Below are positions 16,528 to 25,075 of a stretch of DNA of 64,000 bases, piece by piece. The notes below the pieces were generated by a model. The model was not told the origin of the DNA and ran no database searches. It worked only from the letters and a program-made list of their open reading frames with translations. A program made the position numbers and the translations under genes. Position 1 is the first letter of the stretch, and each line of letters starts with the position of its first letter. The stretch comes from Moraxella sp. K1664. GTDB taxonomy: Bacteria; Pseudomonadota; Gammaproteobacteria; Pseudomonadales; Moraxellaceae. The stretch is taken from NCBI RefSeq assembly GCF_039693965.1, contig NZ_CP155576.1, forward strand, positions 1,736,001-1,800,000, in the 5' to 3' direction.

Positions 16528-17247
16528 TTATTTAACGTCTTTCCAGAATTCTTTGTTAAGTAGGTATACTGGAATGAGTAGCACAAGCAAGAACAGTAGC
16601 ACGAATGCACCATAGATTTTACGCTGATGACGGACAGGCTCTGCCATCCATGCCATGAAGTTCACTAGGTCGCCCACACGAGCTTCATACTCTTCTTTGC
16701 CAAGCTCTTTTTGCATGTTGTGTAGCACATGGGGCATGGCAGCATTGGCAAGCACTAGGTTGTTAGCACCCCAAGGACGGCTTGGGTCTTCGTAGAATGA
16801 CAGTAGGTAGGTGTATACCCAGTCATCGCCACGCAGACGAGTCACTAATGACAAATCTGGTGGTGCAGCACCAAACCATAGAGCCTGAGTATCAAGGTCA
16901 ATTTCAGCGGTCACGTGGTCACCGATTTGGTCGGTGGTTACCATGAGATATTTTTCCATGAGCTCTGGTGGGATTTCTAGGTCTTGGGCGATGCGTGAAT
17001 GACGCACATACTGGGCTGAGTGACAGCCCACGCAGTAGTTCATGAACGTTTGGGCACCACGTTGTAGCGAGCCTTTATTGGTTAGGTCAATGGGGGCTTT
17101 GCTACATTCTAGGGTGACTTTGGTACCATCGGCTTCGGTGAACTCGCCACAACCATGACCGCCTGCTGCTAGGGCAGATGACGATGCCATCATGCCACTT
17201 GCCAGTAGGAGACCAGCACCAAGCGATTTTAGAGTAAATGCTTTCAT
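16528..17247 (-). CDS. petC: Cytochrome c1 of the bc1 complex
   Basis: Haem c subunit of ubiquinol-cytochrome c reductase. It passes electrons from the Rieske protein to a c-type cytochrome. Start at ATG 17247 (239 aa), which overlaps the petB stop by one base. A signal peptide ends near ALA-A28, and the haem site is CVGCH at residues 72-76. The C-terminal anchor is IYGAFVLLFLLVLLIPVYLL. The preceding reading frame to 17349 is antecedent petB sequence and not part of the gene. Confidence 0.96.
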   Translation of the reverse strand: MKAFTLKSLGAGLLLASGMMASSSALAAGGHGCGEFTEADGTKVTLECSKAPIDLTNKGSLQRGAQTFMNYCVGCHSAQYVRHSRIAQDLEIPPELMEKYLMVTTDQIGDHVTAEIDLDTQALWFGAAPPDLSLVTRLRGDDWVYTYLLSFYEDPSRPWGANNLVLANAAMPHVLHNMQKELGKEEYEARVGDLVNFMAWMAEPVRHQRKIYGAFVLLFLLVLLIPVYLLNKEFWKDVK

Positions 17248-18488
17248 TAGTGACCTCCTCCTGTGACACGTTCGGGTGGTTGCTTGCACGTCTCCATGGT
17301 GGTATAGAACGGCATGAGAATGAAGTACAAGAAGTATAAAATGGTACAAATACGAGCAACAAGCGTACCTGTTGGTGTAGAAGATACCCCACCAAGATAG
17401 CCTAAGATTAGAAAGCTCACCACAAAGATGGCCAATGCAATCTTAGACAAAATACCTTTGTAGCGGATGGATTTTACAGGTGAGCGGTCAAGCCACGGCA
17501 TGACAAACAAGATGGCAATCGCACCAAACATCACAATCACACCAGGTAGGGCAGAGCCGAACATGGATGGTGTGGCACGAAGCATGGCATAAAATGGCAT
17601 GTAGTACCAAACAGGAGCGATGTGAGCGGGTGTTTTTAGAGCGTTGGCAACTTCAAAGTTGGGTTTTTCTAGGAAATAACCACCACCTTCTGGGGCGAAG
17701 AATACCACCGCAAAGAAACACATAAAGAACACCACAATACCAACCATGTCGTGTACGGTGTAGTAAGGATGGAAAGGTACGCCATCTAGTGGTACGCCAT
17801 TTTTGTCTTTGAGTTTCTTAATTTCGATACCATCTGGGTTGTTAGAGCCGACATGGTGCAAGGCAACTAAGTGCATAAATACCAAGCCAACCAATACCAA
17901 AGGAATTGCCACAACATGCAGGGCAAAGAAACGGTTTAGGGTAATGCCTGAGATGATGTAGTCGCCTTTGACCCACTCAGCCAAACCGTCACCGATAAAA
18001 GGAATGGCGGCAGGTAGGTTTAGAATCACCTGAGCACCCCAAAATGACATGTTGCCCCAAGGCAGTAGATAGCCAAAGAAACCTTCTGCCATGAGACACA
18101 GATAAATCGCCATGCCGATAATCCACACCAATTCACGGGGCTTTTTATAGGAGCCATACATCAGACCACGGAACATGTGTAGATAGACGACCACGAAGAA
18201 AGCGGATGCCCCTGTGGAGTGCATGTAGCGAATGAGCCAACCGCCTTTGACATCACGCATGATGTATTCAAGTGAAGCAAATGCTCCTTCGGCACTGGGG
18301 TTAAACATCATGGTTAGCCAAATACCTGTCACCAATTGGTTAACAAGTACGACCATGGACAATACGCCAAAGAAATACCAAAAGTTAAAGTTCTTTGGTG
18401 CGTAGTATTTGGACATATGGTATTCATAAGTCTCTGTCGCAGGAAAGCGAGCATCAACCCAGCCCATAAATTTCTTAGCGATACTCAT
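17247..18488 (-). CDS. petB: Cytochrome b of the bc1 complex
   Basis: Membrane core subunit of complex III carrying haems bL and bH and the quinone sites. ATG at 18488 with a GGGAGG site is chosen over a TTG at 18503, giving 413 aa. Landmarks in order: HSTGASAFFVVVYLHMFRG, GYLLPWGNMSFWGAQVI, the haem-ligand helix FFALHVVAIPLVLVGLVFMH, and the quinol-site PEWY equivalent, here PVWYYMPFYAMLR. About eight or nine membrane helices are visible. It starts two bases downstream of the petA stop. Confidence 0.97.
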   Translation of the reverse strand: MSIAKKFMGWVDARFPATETYEYHMSKYYAPKNFNFWYFFGVLSMVVLVNQLVTGIWLTMMFNPSAEGAFASLEYIMRDVKGGWLIRYMHSTGASAFFVVVYLHMFRGLMYGSYKKPRELVWIIGMAIYLCLMAEGFFGYLLPWGNMSFWGAQVILNLPAAIPFIGDGLAEWVKGDYIISGITLNRFFALHVVAIPLVLVGLVFMHLVALHHVGSNNPDGIEIKKLKDKNGVPLDGVPFHPYYTVHDMVGIVVFFMCFFAVVFFAPEGGGYFLEKPNFEVANALKTPAHIAPVWYYMPFYAMLRATPSMFGSALPGVIVMFGAIAILFVMPWLDRSPVKSIRYKGILSKIALAIFVVSFLILGYLGGVSSTPTGTLVARICTILYFLYFILMPFYTTMETCKQPPERVTGGGH

Positions 18489-18489
18489 G

Positions 18490-19074
18490 TTATGCCTCCC
18501 CAACGGTCAAGATGGTGTCTTCAATCTTGTAGATAGGTACAGGTAGGTTCAAAGGTGCAGGCATGCTACTATAAACACGACCAGCTAAGTCGTACATAGA
18601 ACCATGACAGGGGCAAAAGAAACCGCCCATCCAGTCAGCACCACCTAAGTCCGCCGCACCAACTTCGGGTCGGAATATGGGGGCACAACCTAAATGCGTA
18701 CACACGCCCTCAACAACCAATATCTCAGGCTGAATAGAACGTGTTTCGTTTTTGCAGTTGTCAGGCTGTACAGACCCGTTAGACTCAGGGTCGGCAAGCT
18801 TCGGAGCTACCTTGCTTAGGTTGGCAAGCATATCTTCGGTACGTTTGACAACAAAGATAGGTTTGCCACGGTATTTTAACGTAATCATCTGCCCATTTTC
18901 GATGCTGGCGATGTCAGTGACGACAGCGGCACCTGCGGCTTCCGCTTTGGCACTTGGATACCAAGAACGCACAAATGGGGTGGCTATTGCACCGACACCA
19001 ACTGCACCAATGGCGGCGGTGGATGCAATCAGGACTCTACGGCGTTTAACATTCACGCCTTCGGCATGGCTCAT
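18490..19074 (-). CDS. petA: Rieske iron-sulfur protein of the bc1 complex
   Basis: [2Fe-2S] subunit of complex III. It is 194 residues. The N-terminus has KRRRVLIASTAAIGAVGVGA, a Tat-type signal anchor. Cluster ligands are CTHLGC (Cys125, His127; Cys130 in the disulfide pair) and CPCHG (Cys154, Cys156 disulfide, His157). It heads petABC on the minus strand. An AGGAAG site precedes ATG 19074. Confidence 0.97.
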   Translation of the reverse strand: MSHAEGVNVKRRRVLIASTAAIGAVGVGAIATPFVRSWYPSAKAEAAGAAVVTDIASIENGQMITLKYRGKPIFVVKRTEDMLANLSKVAPKLADPESNGSVQPDNCKNETRSIQPEILVVEGVCTHLGCAPIFRPEVGAADLGGADWMGGFFCPCHGSMYDLAGRVYSSMPAPLNLPVPIYKIEDTILTVGEA

Positions 19075-19479
19075 TAAAACTTCCTCCAGAAAATGAATGG
19101 GGGTTATCCCATACTGGGTGTGTGGTTATGATAAAACAGTTTTATCAAAAAAACCACATTTGCTGTGCCTATTTTTCTAAACATGACTATTTTAAGCTAT
19201 TTTTGTAATAAAATAAATCGTTCTTTTACAAAGTTGTGAAAAAAATCCATAAAAATTGTCATGAATTTACAAAAAAGTTTAAGATTGTATAAAAATTAGA
19301 CAAAGCCTACTAAAACACTCAGCTTTATTTGTAACTTTATGTAATTTTTTGTTACTATTGATTAAAATAAAGAATCTCTATCATACATCAATAACAAGAT
19401 TTTTTATCAATTGTGAATTTATCTAACAATGAAAAATCTATATCAAATCAAGTTATTTTAATCAAGAATAACACATATA
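19075..19479. other. AT-rich gap between petA and rpsI
   Basis: About 400 bases without a credible gene. It should hold the petABC promoter on the minus strand. I found no clean -35/-10 pair and no strong palindrome. The short plus-strand frame beginning at 19413 runs into antisense of rpsI and has no support. Confidence 0.6.
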
Positions 19480-19508
19480 AAAAAACTCTCGAAGTTCGAG
19501 AGTTTTTT
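19480..19508 (-). terminator. Terminator of rplM-rpsI
   Basis: Stem AAAAAACTCTCGAA / TTCGAGAGTTTTTT, 14 nt past the rpsI stop, with T-tracts in both directions. Confidence 0.88.
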
Positions 19509-19521
19509 GAAAACGCAAAAA

Positions 19522-19908
19522 TTAACGTTTCGAGAATTGTGGGCGTTTACGAGCTTTGCGTAGACCCAATTTCTTACGTTCAACTTCACGAGCGTCACGA
19601 GTCACAAAGCCAGCTGCTTTTAGAGCAGGTTTTAGCGTTTCGTCTGACTCAATCAAGGCACGAGTAATGCCGTGACGGATAGCACCTGCTTGACCGCTTG
19701 CACCACCACCAGTAACAGTGATGTATAGGTCATATTTGTCAGCAGATTCTAGAAGTTCTAGGGGCTGACGTACAACCATGCGAGAAGTCTCACGACCAAA
19801 GTATTCGTCTAGGCTCTTGCCGTTGATGACGATGTTACCAGTGCCTTTTGATAAGAAGACACGAGCGGTAGAAGTCTTACGACGACCTGTTCCGTAATTC
19901 TTTTCCAT
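19522..19908 (-). CDS. rpsI: 30S ribosomal protein S9
   Basis: Binds the 3' domain of 16S rRNA; its C-terminal tail reaches the P-site tRNA. The product is 128 residues. [15 protein letters not shown] at the start, [17 protein letters not shown] in the middle, and a terminal [12 protein letters not shown] with the conserved final SKR. It starts 10 nt after the rplM stop with AAGGAG. The rplM-rpsI-petABC-sspAB order is conserved in many Proteobacteria. Confidence 0.98.
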   Translation of the reverse strand: MEKNYGTGRRKTSTARVFLSKGTGNIVINGKSLDEYFGRETSRMVVRQPLELLESADKYDLYITVTGGGASGQAGAIRHGITRALIESDETLKPALKAAGFVTRDAREVERKKLGLRKARKRPQFSKR

Positions 19909-19918
19909 GTGTATCTCC

Positions 19919-20350
19919 TTAGATGTCTAGTACTTTTGGGGCTTGGGCGGCATGTGGGTGTTCAGTACCCGCATACAGTTTTAGCTTTTTAATCATCGCA
20001 TAGCCCAAAGGACCTTTTGGTAGCATGCCTTTAACAGCTTTGTGTAGCACGTCTTCTGGCTTGTGAGCAAGAAGTTTGGTGAAGTTGGTCTCTTTGATAC
20101 CGCCAGGATAGCCTGTGTGGCGATAGTATTTTTTGTCCTGAGCTTTTTTGCCAGTAACAGCGATTTTGTCAGCGTTGATGACGATGATGTAATCACCAGT
20201 ATCAACGTGGGGGGTGTACGATGGCTTGTGCTTGCCACGTAGACGAGAAGCAATCTCAGAAGCTAGGCGACCTAGTGTTTTGCCTTCTGCGTCCACGACA
20301 TACCAGTCATGTACAACCTCAGCGGGTTTGGCGCTAATAGTAGTAGTCAT
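19919..20350 (-). CDS. rplM: 50S ribosomal protein L13
   Basis: Early-assembly 23S rRNA-binding protein. It has 143 residues. The conserved core includes [19 protein letters not shown], the [23 protein letters not shown] region and [11 protein letters not shown], followed by the C-terminal [14 protein letters not shown] at 20350. First gene of the rplM-rpsI operon. Confidence 0.98.
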   Translation of the reverse strand: MTTTISAKPAEVVHDWYVVDAEGKTLGRLASEIASRLRGKHKPSYTPHVDTGDYIIVINADKIAVTGKKAQDKKYYRHTGYPGGIKETNFTKLLAHKPEDVLHKAVKGMLPKGPLGYAMIKKLKLYAGTEHPHAAQAPKVLDI

Positions 20351-20586
20351 ATAAAACCTATTTAGTTACGTTTGAGAGTTGAACAAATAAAAAGCCCAAA
20401 GGCTTGATTTTACTTGCTTTGTGAGTTGGGAAACGAAGGGCTCTCAAAAAACAGCGGTCATTATAACCAATCAAACACAAAAAAGCAATGAAAATTTGAG
20501 ATGAATTTAGGGTGTGTCTGCCCTTTATAACACTATTTACAATATAGAAATATTTTAGAAATAAAGATATGTTTTTGCATGAAAAA

Positions 20587-20658
20587 TGGCTATCCGACCA
20601 CTTAATCAAGTAAATTTTTAAGATTTTAACTTAATTTTTTAAAATTAAGTGGTCGGAT
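20587..20658. repeat. Nested 15-bp inverted repeat inside MITE copy B
   Basis: ATCCGACCACTTAAT and ATTAAGTGGTCGGAT are perfect 15-bp arms about 41 bp apart. The second arm is followed by TGTTTTT. This pair is missing from copy A, so it arrived in copy B later or was lost from A. Confidence 0.65.
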
Positions 20659-20671
20659 TGTTTTTCATAAT

Positions 20672-20713
20672 AAAAACTTGTCTGATAGAACGACTATCAG
20701 CCTCAAGTTTTTT
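20672..20713 (+). terminator. Strong bidirectional terminator-like hairpin inside MITE copy B
   Basis: AAAAACTTG..CTGATAG-aacga-CTATCAG..CAAGTTTTTT. The inner 7-bp and outer 5-bp stems are capped by A- and T-tracts. No gene ends nearby (rplM starts at 20350 on the other strand; ppk1 starts at 20959), so it may end an unannotated small RNA or insulate ppk1. Confidence 0.6.
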
Positions 20714-20958
20714 CCTTGAAAAACGGGCGATTCCCCTGCTTTTTTAAATAGGCATTTTTCATTGCAAATACAAAAGGCAGGCACGCCCCACAAAATAAAC
20801 AATGATAAATACGCCGTGATAAAAGGTGTTTGAATTGACAAAATGGCAGAATGGGACTTTAAAATTTTATCAAATTTTCATAAAATGATGATAAGATAGA
20901 TGATGTATGTTTTGTGATTTTAAAGATTTTATTTTTAAAAAGTTTAAAAGGAAAAGCC

Positions 20959-23229
20959 ATGACCGCACCACACGCCCCAAAGACCGCCAAGCCAATCAGC
21001 AAGCCCAAAGCCAACTCTGATAATGTCACGCACCAAAATGCCGACACTGCTCCTAGTATTGAAAATCAAGCCATGCAAAGTATACTCGGGCAGACCCCTG
21101 CACCGACGGACTTGCACCACATTGAACAAATTATCGATGAATCAGGTAATTTTAGCCCTGACTGCTTTATCAATCGTGATTTGTCCACGCTACGGTTTCA
21201 GCTTCGGGTACTGGCTCAGGCGACCAATCCACGTCATCCACTGTTGGAGCGTATGTTCTTTTTGACCATTTTTTCATCAAATATGGATGAATTTTTTGAG
21301 ATTCGGGTGGCAGGGCTTATCCAAAAAATGAAAAATGGTGATAAGTCAAGCAGTTTGGACGGGCGAAAACCGTCCGAGCTATTGGCAGAGATTAGCCAAG
21401 TGGCACACCGTGCGGTCGAAGAGCAGTACCGTATCTTAAATGAAGACATCTTGCCCGAGCTTGCCAAATCGGACATTCGCTACCTTAAACGTCATGAGCT
21501 GACCGATGCCCAAAAGGCGTGGATGCGGGAGTACTTTTTTAATCAAGTGTTGCCTGTCTTGACCCCTATTAGCATTGACCCTGCTCACCCATTTCCCCGA
21601 GTGGTCAATAAGTCCTTGAATTTTATCGTCAGTCTAGAAGGTAAAGATGCCTTTGGGCGGGATTTGTCGCTTGCCATCGTGCCTGCCCCACGCTCACTGC
21701 CCCGTGTGATACGTCTGCCCGATGAGCTGACAGGGGGCAGGGACCATCATATCATGCTCTCAGCGGTGATTCATGAGCATGTGGGCGAGCTGTTTTTGGG
21801 TATGAAAGTCACCGGCTGTCATCAGTTTCGACTGACTCGTAATGCCGACCTTGACTTGTCCGATGATGTCGAAGACCTAGCCAAGGCACTAGAAGGTGAA
21901 CTTGATAACCGCCGTTTTGGGCATAAGGTGCGTTTGGAAGTAAGCACTAACTGCCCCAAAGAGCTGTATGAGTTACTGTTAAAAGAGTTTGAGCTTGATG
22001 AGTCGCAGCTTTATCGGGTCAATGGTCCTGTGAACCTGACTCGCATGCTGACAAGTTTTGATAAGCCTGAGCTAAAATTTACCCCGTTTACGCACGCCAT
22101 CCCCAAGCCATTTAAGGGCATGGAGACGGTCAAGGTCGCCAAAGACAACACGTCCATGTTTAATGTCATGAAAAACAAAGATGTGCTGGTACACCATCCC
22201 TTTGATGCGTTCACACCTGTGGTGAACCTGTTGTGGCAGGCGGCAAATGACCCTGATGTGCTTGCCATCAAACAGACCATTTATCGCTCGGGGACTAACT
22301 CAGAGATTGTTCAAGCCCTAGCCGCTGCCGCTCGCAACGGCAAAGAAGTGACTGCCGTCATCGAGCTTAGAGCCAGATTTGATGAAGCCAGTAACATCGC
22401 AGTCGCCAATATGCTCACCGATGCCGGAGCCATTGTGGTGTATGGGGTGGTCGGTTATAAGACACACGCCAAGCTCATGCTCATCGTGCGTCGAGAAGAC
22501 GGCAAAATCCGCCGTTATGCTCATCTAGGCACGGGCAACTATCACGCTGGCAACGCCAAAGCCTATACCGACTATGGGTTGTTTACCGCTCACGAAGAGA
22601 TTTGTGCCGATGTGGCAGGCGTGTTTGGGCAGCTGACAGGCATGGGCAGACCATTGCCGTCCCATCACATCATGCATGCCCCCTTTACCCTGCATGATGG
22701 GCTGATACGCTTGATTGATGATGAGATTAATCACGTCAAAAACGGCAAAAAAGGGCGTATCATCCTAAAATGCAATGCCATCACCGAGCGTGGTATCATC
22801 AACAAGCTTTATGAAGCAAGCCGTGCAGGGGTGGAGATTGACCTGATTATCCGTTCCATCTGCTGTCTGCGTCCACAGGTCAAGGACTTGTCGGAACACA
22901 TCCGTGTACGCTCTATCGTGGGGCGGTTCTTGGAGCATACCCGTGTCTATTATTTCCATAATGATGGCGATGAAAAGCTCTACTGTTCGAGTGCTGACCT
23001 TATGGATAGAAACCTGCTACACCGTGTGGAAGTGGCGTTTCCGATTTTGGATGAGAAGCTCTTTAAACGCATTTATGAAGACGGGCTGATAAACTACCTT
23101 GGCGATAACGTGCAGGCGTGGGAGCTAGACGGGCGTGGTGAGTGGAACCAAGTCCATCATGACAAAGATGGCACGGACATTCATGATGCTCAGCAGTGCC
23201 TATTAGAAAAAATCTGTGAGCGTGCCTGA
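20959..23229 (+). CDS. ppk1: Polyphosphate kinase 1
   Basis: Makes inorganic polyphosphate from ATP. ATG at 20959 with AAAAGGAAAAGCC is preferred over the frame opening at 20914, giving 756 aa. The N-terminal domain is preceded by about 60 low-complexity residues. The core shows [51 protein letters not shown] (the autophosphorylated-His region), [19 protein letters not shown] and [15 protein letters not shown]. ychJ overlaps its stop by one base. Identification is secure. Confidence 0.97.
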   Translation: MTAPHAPKTAKPISKPKANSDNVTHQNADTAPSIENQAMQSILGQTPAPTDLHHIEQIIDESGNFSPDCFINRDLSTLRFQLRVLAQATNPRHPLLERMFFLTIFSSNMDEFFEIRVAGLIQKMKNGDKSSSLDGRKPSELLAEISQVAHRAVEEQYRILNEDILPELAKSDIRYLKRHELTDAQKAWMREYFFNQVLPVLTPISIDPAHPFPRVVNKSLNFIVSLEGKDAFGRDLSLAIVPAPRSLPRVIRLPDELTGGRDHHIMLSAVIHEHVGELFLGMKVTGCHQFRLTRNADLDLSDDVEDLAKALEGELDNRRFGHKVRLEVSTNCPKELYELLLKEFELDESQLYRVNGPVNLTRMLTSFDKPELKFTPFTHAIPKPFKGMETVKVAKDNTSMFNVMKNKDVLVHHPFDAFTPVVNLLWQAANDPDVLAIKQTIYRSGTNSEIVQALAAAARNGKEVTAVIELRARFDEASNIAVANMLTDAGAIVVYGVVGYKTHAKLMLIVRREDGKIRRYAHLGTGNYHAGNAKAYTDYGLFTAHEEICADVAGVFGQLTGMGRPLPSHHIMHAPFTLHDGLIRLIDDEINHVKNGKKGRIILKCNAITERGIINKLYEASRAGVEIDLIIRSICCLRPQVKDLSEHIRVRSIVGRFLEHTRVYYFHNDGDEKLYCSSADLMDRNLLHRVEVAFPILDEKLFKRIYEDGLINYLGDNVQAWELDGRGEWNQVHHDKDGTDIHDAQQCLLEKICERA

Positions 23230-23684
23230 TGGATTGTTATTGTGGCTCGGGCAACCCTTATGCGTTGTGCTGCCAGCCTTATCATGACGGCACACCTGCC
23301 CCCACCGCCGAGCATCTTATGCGGTCAAGGTTTGGCTCTTTTTATCTAAAAAATGTGGACTATATCATCGCCACCACCGTGCCAAGCCAGCAAGATAGGC
23401 TTGACAAATCCGCCTTGCAAGCATGGGCGGACGGCATGAACTGGACACGCCTTGACGTGATAAGCCATAACAAAGTCGGCAAACGCCACGCCCAAGTGCA
23501 TTTTAAAGCCTATTTTGACAATGGGGACGGCGAACAGGTACATGATGAATTATCCGCTTTTGTCAAGATAGATGAGCGGTGGTATTTTCTTGACCCAACC
23601 GTGCCTGTTATGCTCACCAACAAACAGCCGTGCCTGTGTGGCAGTGGCGAGAAATTTAAGGCGTGTTGTGGGAAGTTTTTATAA
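23229..23684 (+). CDS. ychJ: YchJ family SEC-C motif protein
   Basis: Conserved protein (UPF0225) with zinc-binding cysteine motifs at both ends: [15 protein letters not shown] at the N-terminus and PCLCGSGEKFKACCGKFL (SEC-C) at the C-terminus. The middle (HLMRSRFGSFYLKNVDYI, then HDELSAFVKIDERWYFLD) is the NTF2-like domain of the family. It has 151 aa. The ATG overlaps the ppk1 stop, so the two genes are translationally coupled. The cellular role is not established. Confidence 0.93.
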   Translation: MDCYCGSGNPYALCCQPYHDGTPAPTAEHLMRSRFGSFYLKNVDYIIATTVPSQQDRLDKSALQAWADGMNWTRLDVISHNKVGKRHAQVHFKAYFDNGDGEQVHDELSAFVKIDERWYFLDPTVPVMLTNKQPCLCGSGEKFKACCGKFL

Positions 23685-23689
23685 ATATT

Positions 23690-23757
23690 AAAAAACCGTT
23701 CGTGGTGAGCCTGTCGAACCACAACGGTTTTCTTTGTACTCTTCGACAAGCTCAGAT
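23690..23757. repeat. REP-like palindromes and terminator 3' of ychJ
   Basis: AAAACCGTT ... AACGGTTTT encloses GTGGTGAGCCTGTCGAACCAC (near 23702-23722), and TTCGACAAGCTC follows at 23742-23753. The two TGTCGAA/TTCGACA units are in inverted orientation. This CTGAGCTTGTCGAA-type wording is a widespread extragenic palindrome. The first stem can serve as the ppk1-ychJ terminator. Confidence 0.65.
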
Positions 23758-23812
23758 ACCATGATACCCCACCTAAGTCAATGGTTTTTTAAGTATCTGG
23801 TATCTAGTATCT
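23754..23812. repeat. Imperfect inverted repeat at the 3' side of the IS110 transposase
   Basis: AGATACCATGATACC (23754-23768) and GGTATCTAGTATCT (23799-23812) are near-complementary. AGATACCAT recurs at 24849-24857 upstream of the transposase. This may mark the right end of the IS110 element. Confidence 0.45.
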
Positions 23813-23818
23813 TACAAA

Positions 23819-24802
23819 CTAACTTAAAGATACTTGTTGCTCAAAGGATGTTTGGGTTTTGATAACACCAAAACAGATATGTACCAATTTACGCATACAA
23901 GCACATAAGGCTTGCATTTTGGTTTTACCGTTTTGTTGTAATCGTTCATAAAATGCCTTAATGGTGCTATTATAACGAATGGCACTCATTGCAGACATAT
24001 ACAGCTTAGCACGCAAAGAGACTTGCCCTTGTTTGGACAGTTTGGTTGCTCCCTTAAAGACACCTGACTGTCTTTGTTTGGGTATTAAGCCTAAAAACGA
24101 AGCCATCTGTGAGGCTTTTTTAAATTGTTTGGTATGTATTAAGCATACCACTTCTTTGGCAATAACAGAACCAATGCCGTCAATGGTTTCAAGTAAGGTT
24201 TTGTCTTGCTTTAAACTTGGTTGTTTGTCAACAAAGTCATCAATGTCTTTGGTGAGTTTGGCAATTTCCTCTTGAAGGACATTGATGACTGTTTGCATGG
24301 ATGCTTTAACCAAATCGGGCAGATTGGGTGATAAGAGCAACTCTTGTCGGTTTTGCTCTCGTTGCAAATCTTCTTTGAGTGCTTCTAAGCGAGCCAATAG
24401 AGCTTTTAGCTGTTTGGCTTCAATGCTAGGTGCTACCCAAACCTCAGGCTTGTGGCTATAACCATACCTTGATAAAATAATGCTGTCTTTTTTATCAGTT
24501 TTATGGATTACCCCCAAACTGTCTGCAAATTTGCGGACATAGTTAGGATTGACAATGCTTTGCTTGATATTATTATCATCAAGAAACTCACTTAGGTGTT
24601 CATGATAAACCCCTGTTGCTTCTAGGATGATGTGTAGCTCATCAAGATGATTGCTGACATTGGTTTTTAACCAAGCAAGCAGTAAATCAAAGCCTGCTTT
24701 GTTGTTGTTAAAAACCTTGGTTTTTACTTTATTTGTGCTTGGGTTTATAAATGCAACATCAAACTTTGCTTTGCTGATGTCTATGCCAATATAGTGTATC
24801 AT
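23819..24802 (-). CDS. IS110-family transposase (DEDD type)
   Basis: Recombinase with a RuvC-like N-terminal domain and a C-terminal Transposase_20 domain with a catalytic serine region. ATG at 24802 is chosen (327 aa, MIHYIGIDISKAKFDVAFI); a GTG at 24847 would extend into the structured leader. Acidic positions are visible in YIGIDISK, ILEATGVYHE and VIHKTDKKDSIILSRYG. The C-terminal signature is TIDGIGSVIAKEV, FLGLIPKQRQSGVFKGATKL and SLRAKLYMSAMSA. The gene looks intact, so the element may be active. Confidence 0.93.
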   Translation of the reverse strand: MIHYIGIDISKAKFDVAFINPSTNKVKTKVFNNNKAGFDLLLAWLKTNVSNHLDELHIILEATGVYHEHLSEFLDDNNIKQSIVNPNYVRKFADSLGVIHKTDKKDSIILSRYGYSHKPEVWVAPSIEAKQLKALLARLEALKEDLQREQNRQELLLSPNLPDLVKASMQTVINVLQEEIAKLTKDIDDFVDKQPSLKQDKTLLETIDGIGSVIAKEVVCLIHTKQFKKASQMASFLGLIPKQRQSGVFKGATKLSKQGQVSLRAKLYMSAMSAIRYNSTIKAFYERLQQNGKTKMQALCACMRKLVHICFGVIKTQTSFEQQVSLS

Positions 24803-24869
24803 CTGTCTCTTGCCTTGTTTATGCAGTGTCTGTTTTAATAAACGCACTTAGATACCATTCAGAGTTAAG

Positions 24870-25000
24870 ATGACAAGCAAAGGACACCATCTGAGCACCA
24901 GTGTTAAGACACTAAGGGCGAACCCGTGTTCTCTTTGCTTGTATAACCCAACAACATTCTAGCAGATAATCTAGGTTTGGTGTTGGGTTGATACAAGGGT
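24870..25000 (-). ncRNA. Candidate IS110 bridge RNA
   Basis: On the minus strand two strong structures occur in series just upstream of the transposase. The first stem-loop, 24996-24939, pairs TTGTAT and AACCCAAC with GTTGGGTT and ATACAA around an internal loop. The second, 24938-24877, pairs GCAAAG with CTTTGC and ACAC with GTGT around an inner AGTGT-ctta-ACACT hairpin. Two internal-loop domains in the left-end non-coding region match the published IS110 bridge RNA design (target-binding and donor-binding loops). The guide bases were not assigned. Confidence 0.6.
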
Positions 25001-25035
25001 GAACGGAAAACTAGTTTTGCAGGAAGTTTATAACA

Positions 25036-25060
25036 AAAAGGTGTATAATACGCCTTTTTC
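25036..25060 (+). promoter_or_regulatory. Palindrome overlapping the thiI -10 region
   Basis: AAAAAGG.GTAT / ATAC.CCTTTTT palindrome that contains TATAAT (25044-25049), 27 nt before the thiI start. It can be read as a -10 box inside an operator-like palindrome or as a terminator hairpin for upstream transcription. Confidence 0.45.
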
Positions 25061-25075
25061 TTTTGCCTAATTTTT

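Larger units (their letters stand above)
20510..20789. mobile_element. MITE-like element, copy B (280 bp) with nested structure
   Basis: Ends are GGGTGTGTCTGCCCTTT (from 20510) and GGGCGTGCCTGCCTTTT (inward from 20788), matching at most positions. It shares with copy A (9989-10114) the blocks TTTTTGCATGAAAAATGGCT and TTTTTCATTGCAAATAC and an AACA(C/T)TATTTACA block. About 150 extra bases sit in the middle and contain two strong stem structures. There is no coding capacity. Confidence 0.6.
23815..25020 (-). mobile_element. IS110-family insertion sequence (boundaries approximate)
   Basis: One transposase gene with about 200 nt of structured non-coding DNA upstream (24803-25000), the layout of the IS110 group, which encodes its bridge RNA in the left end. 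IS110 elements lack long terminal repeats, so I cannot fix the exact ends. The right end lies near 23770-23815 and the left end near 25005-25020. The element sits next to REP-like palindromes after ychJ; other IS110-family elements are known to insert into REP sequences. Single copy in this window. Confidence 0.8.

Noticed and set aside
19413-19667. 84-aa plus-strand frame between petA and rpsI
   Set aside because: Its second half is antisense to rpsI and it runs through the rpsI terminator hairpin; no homology or ribosome-binding site is recognisable.
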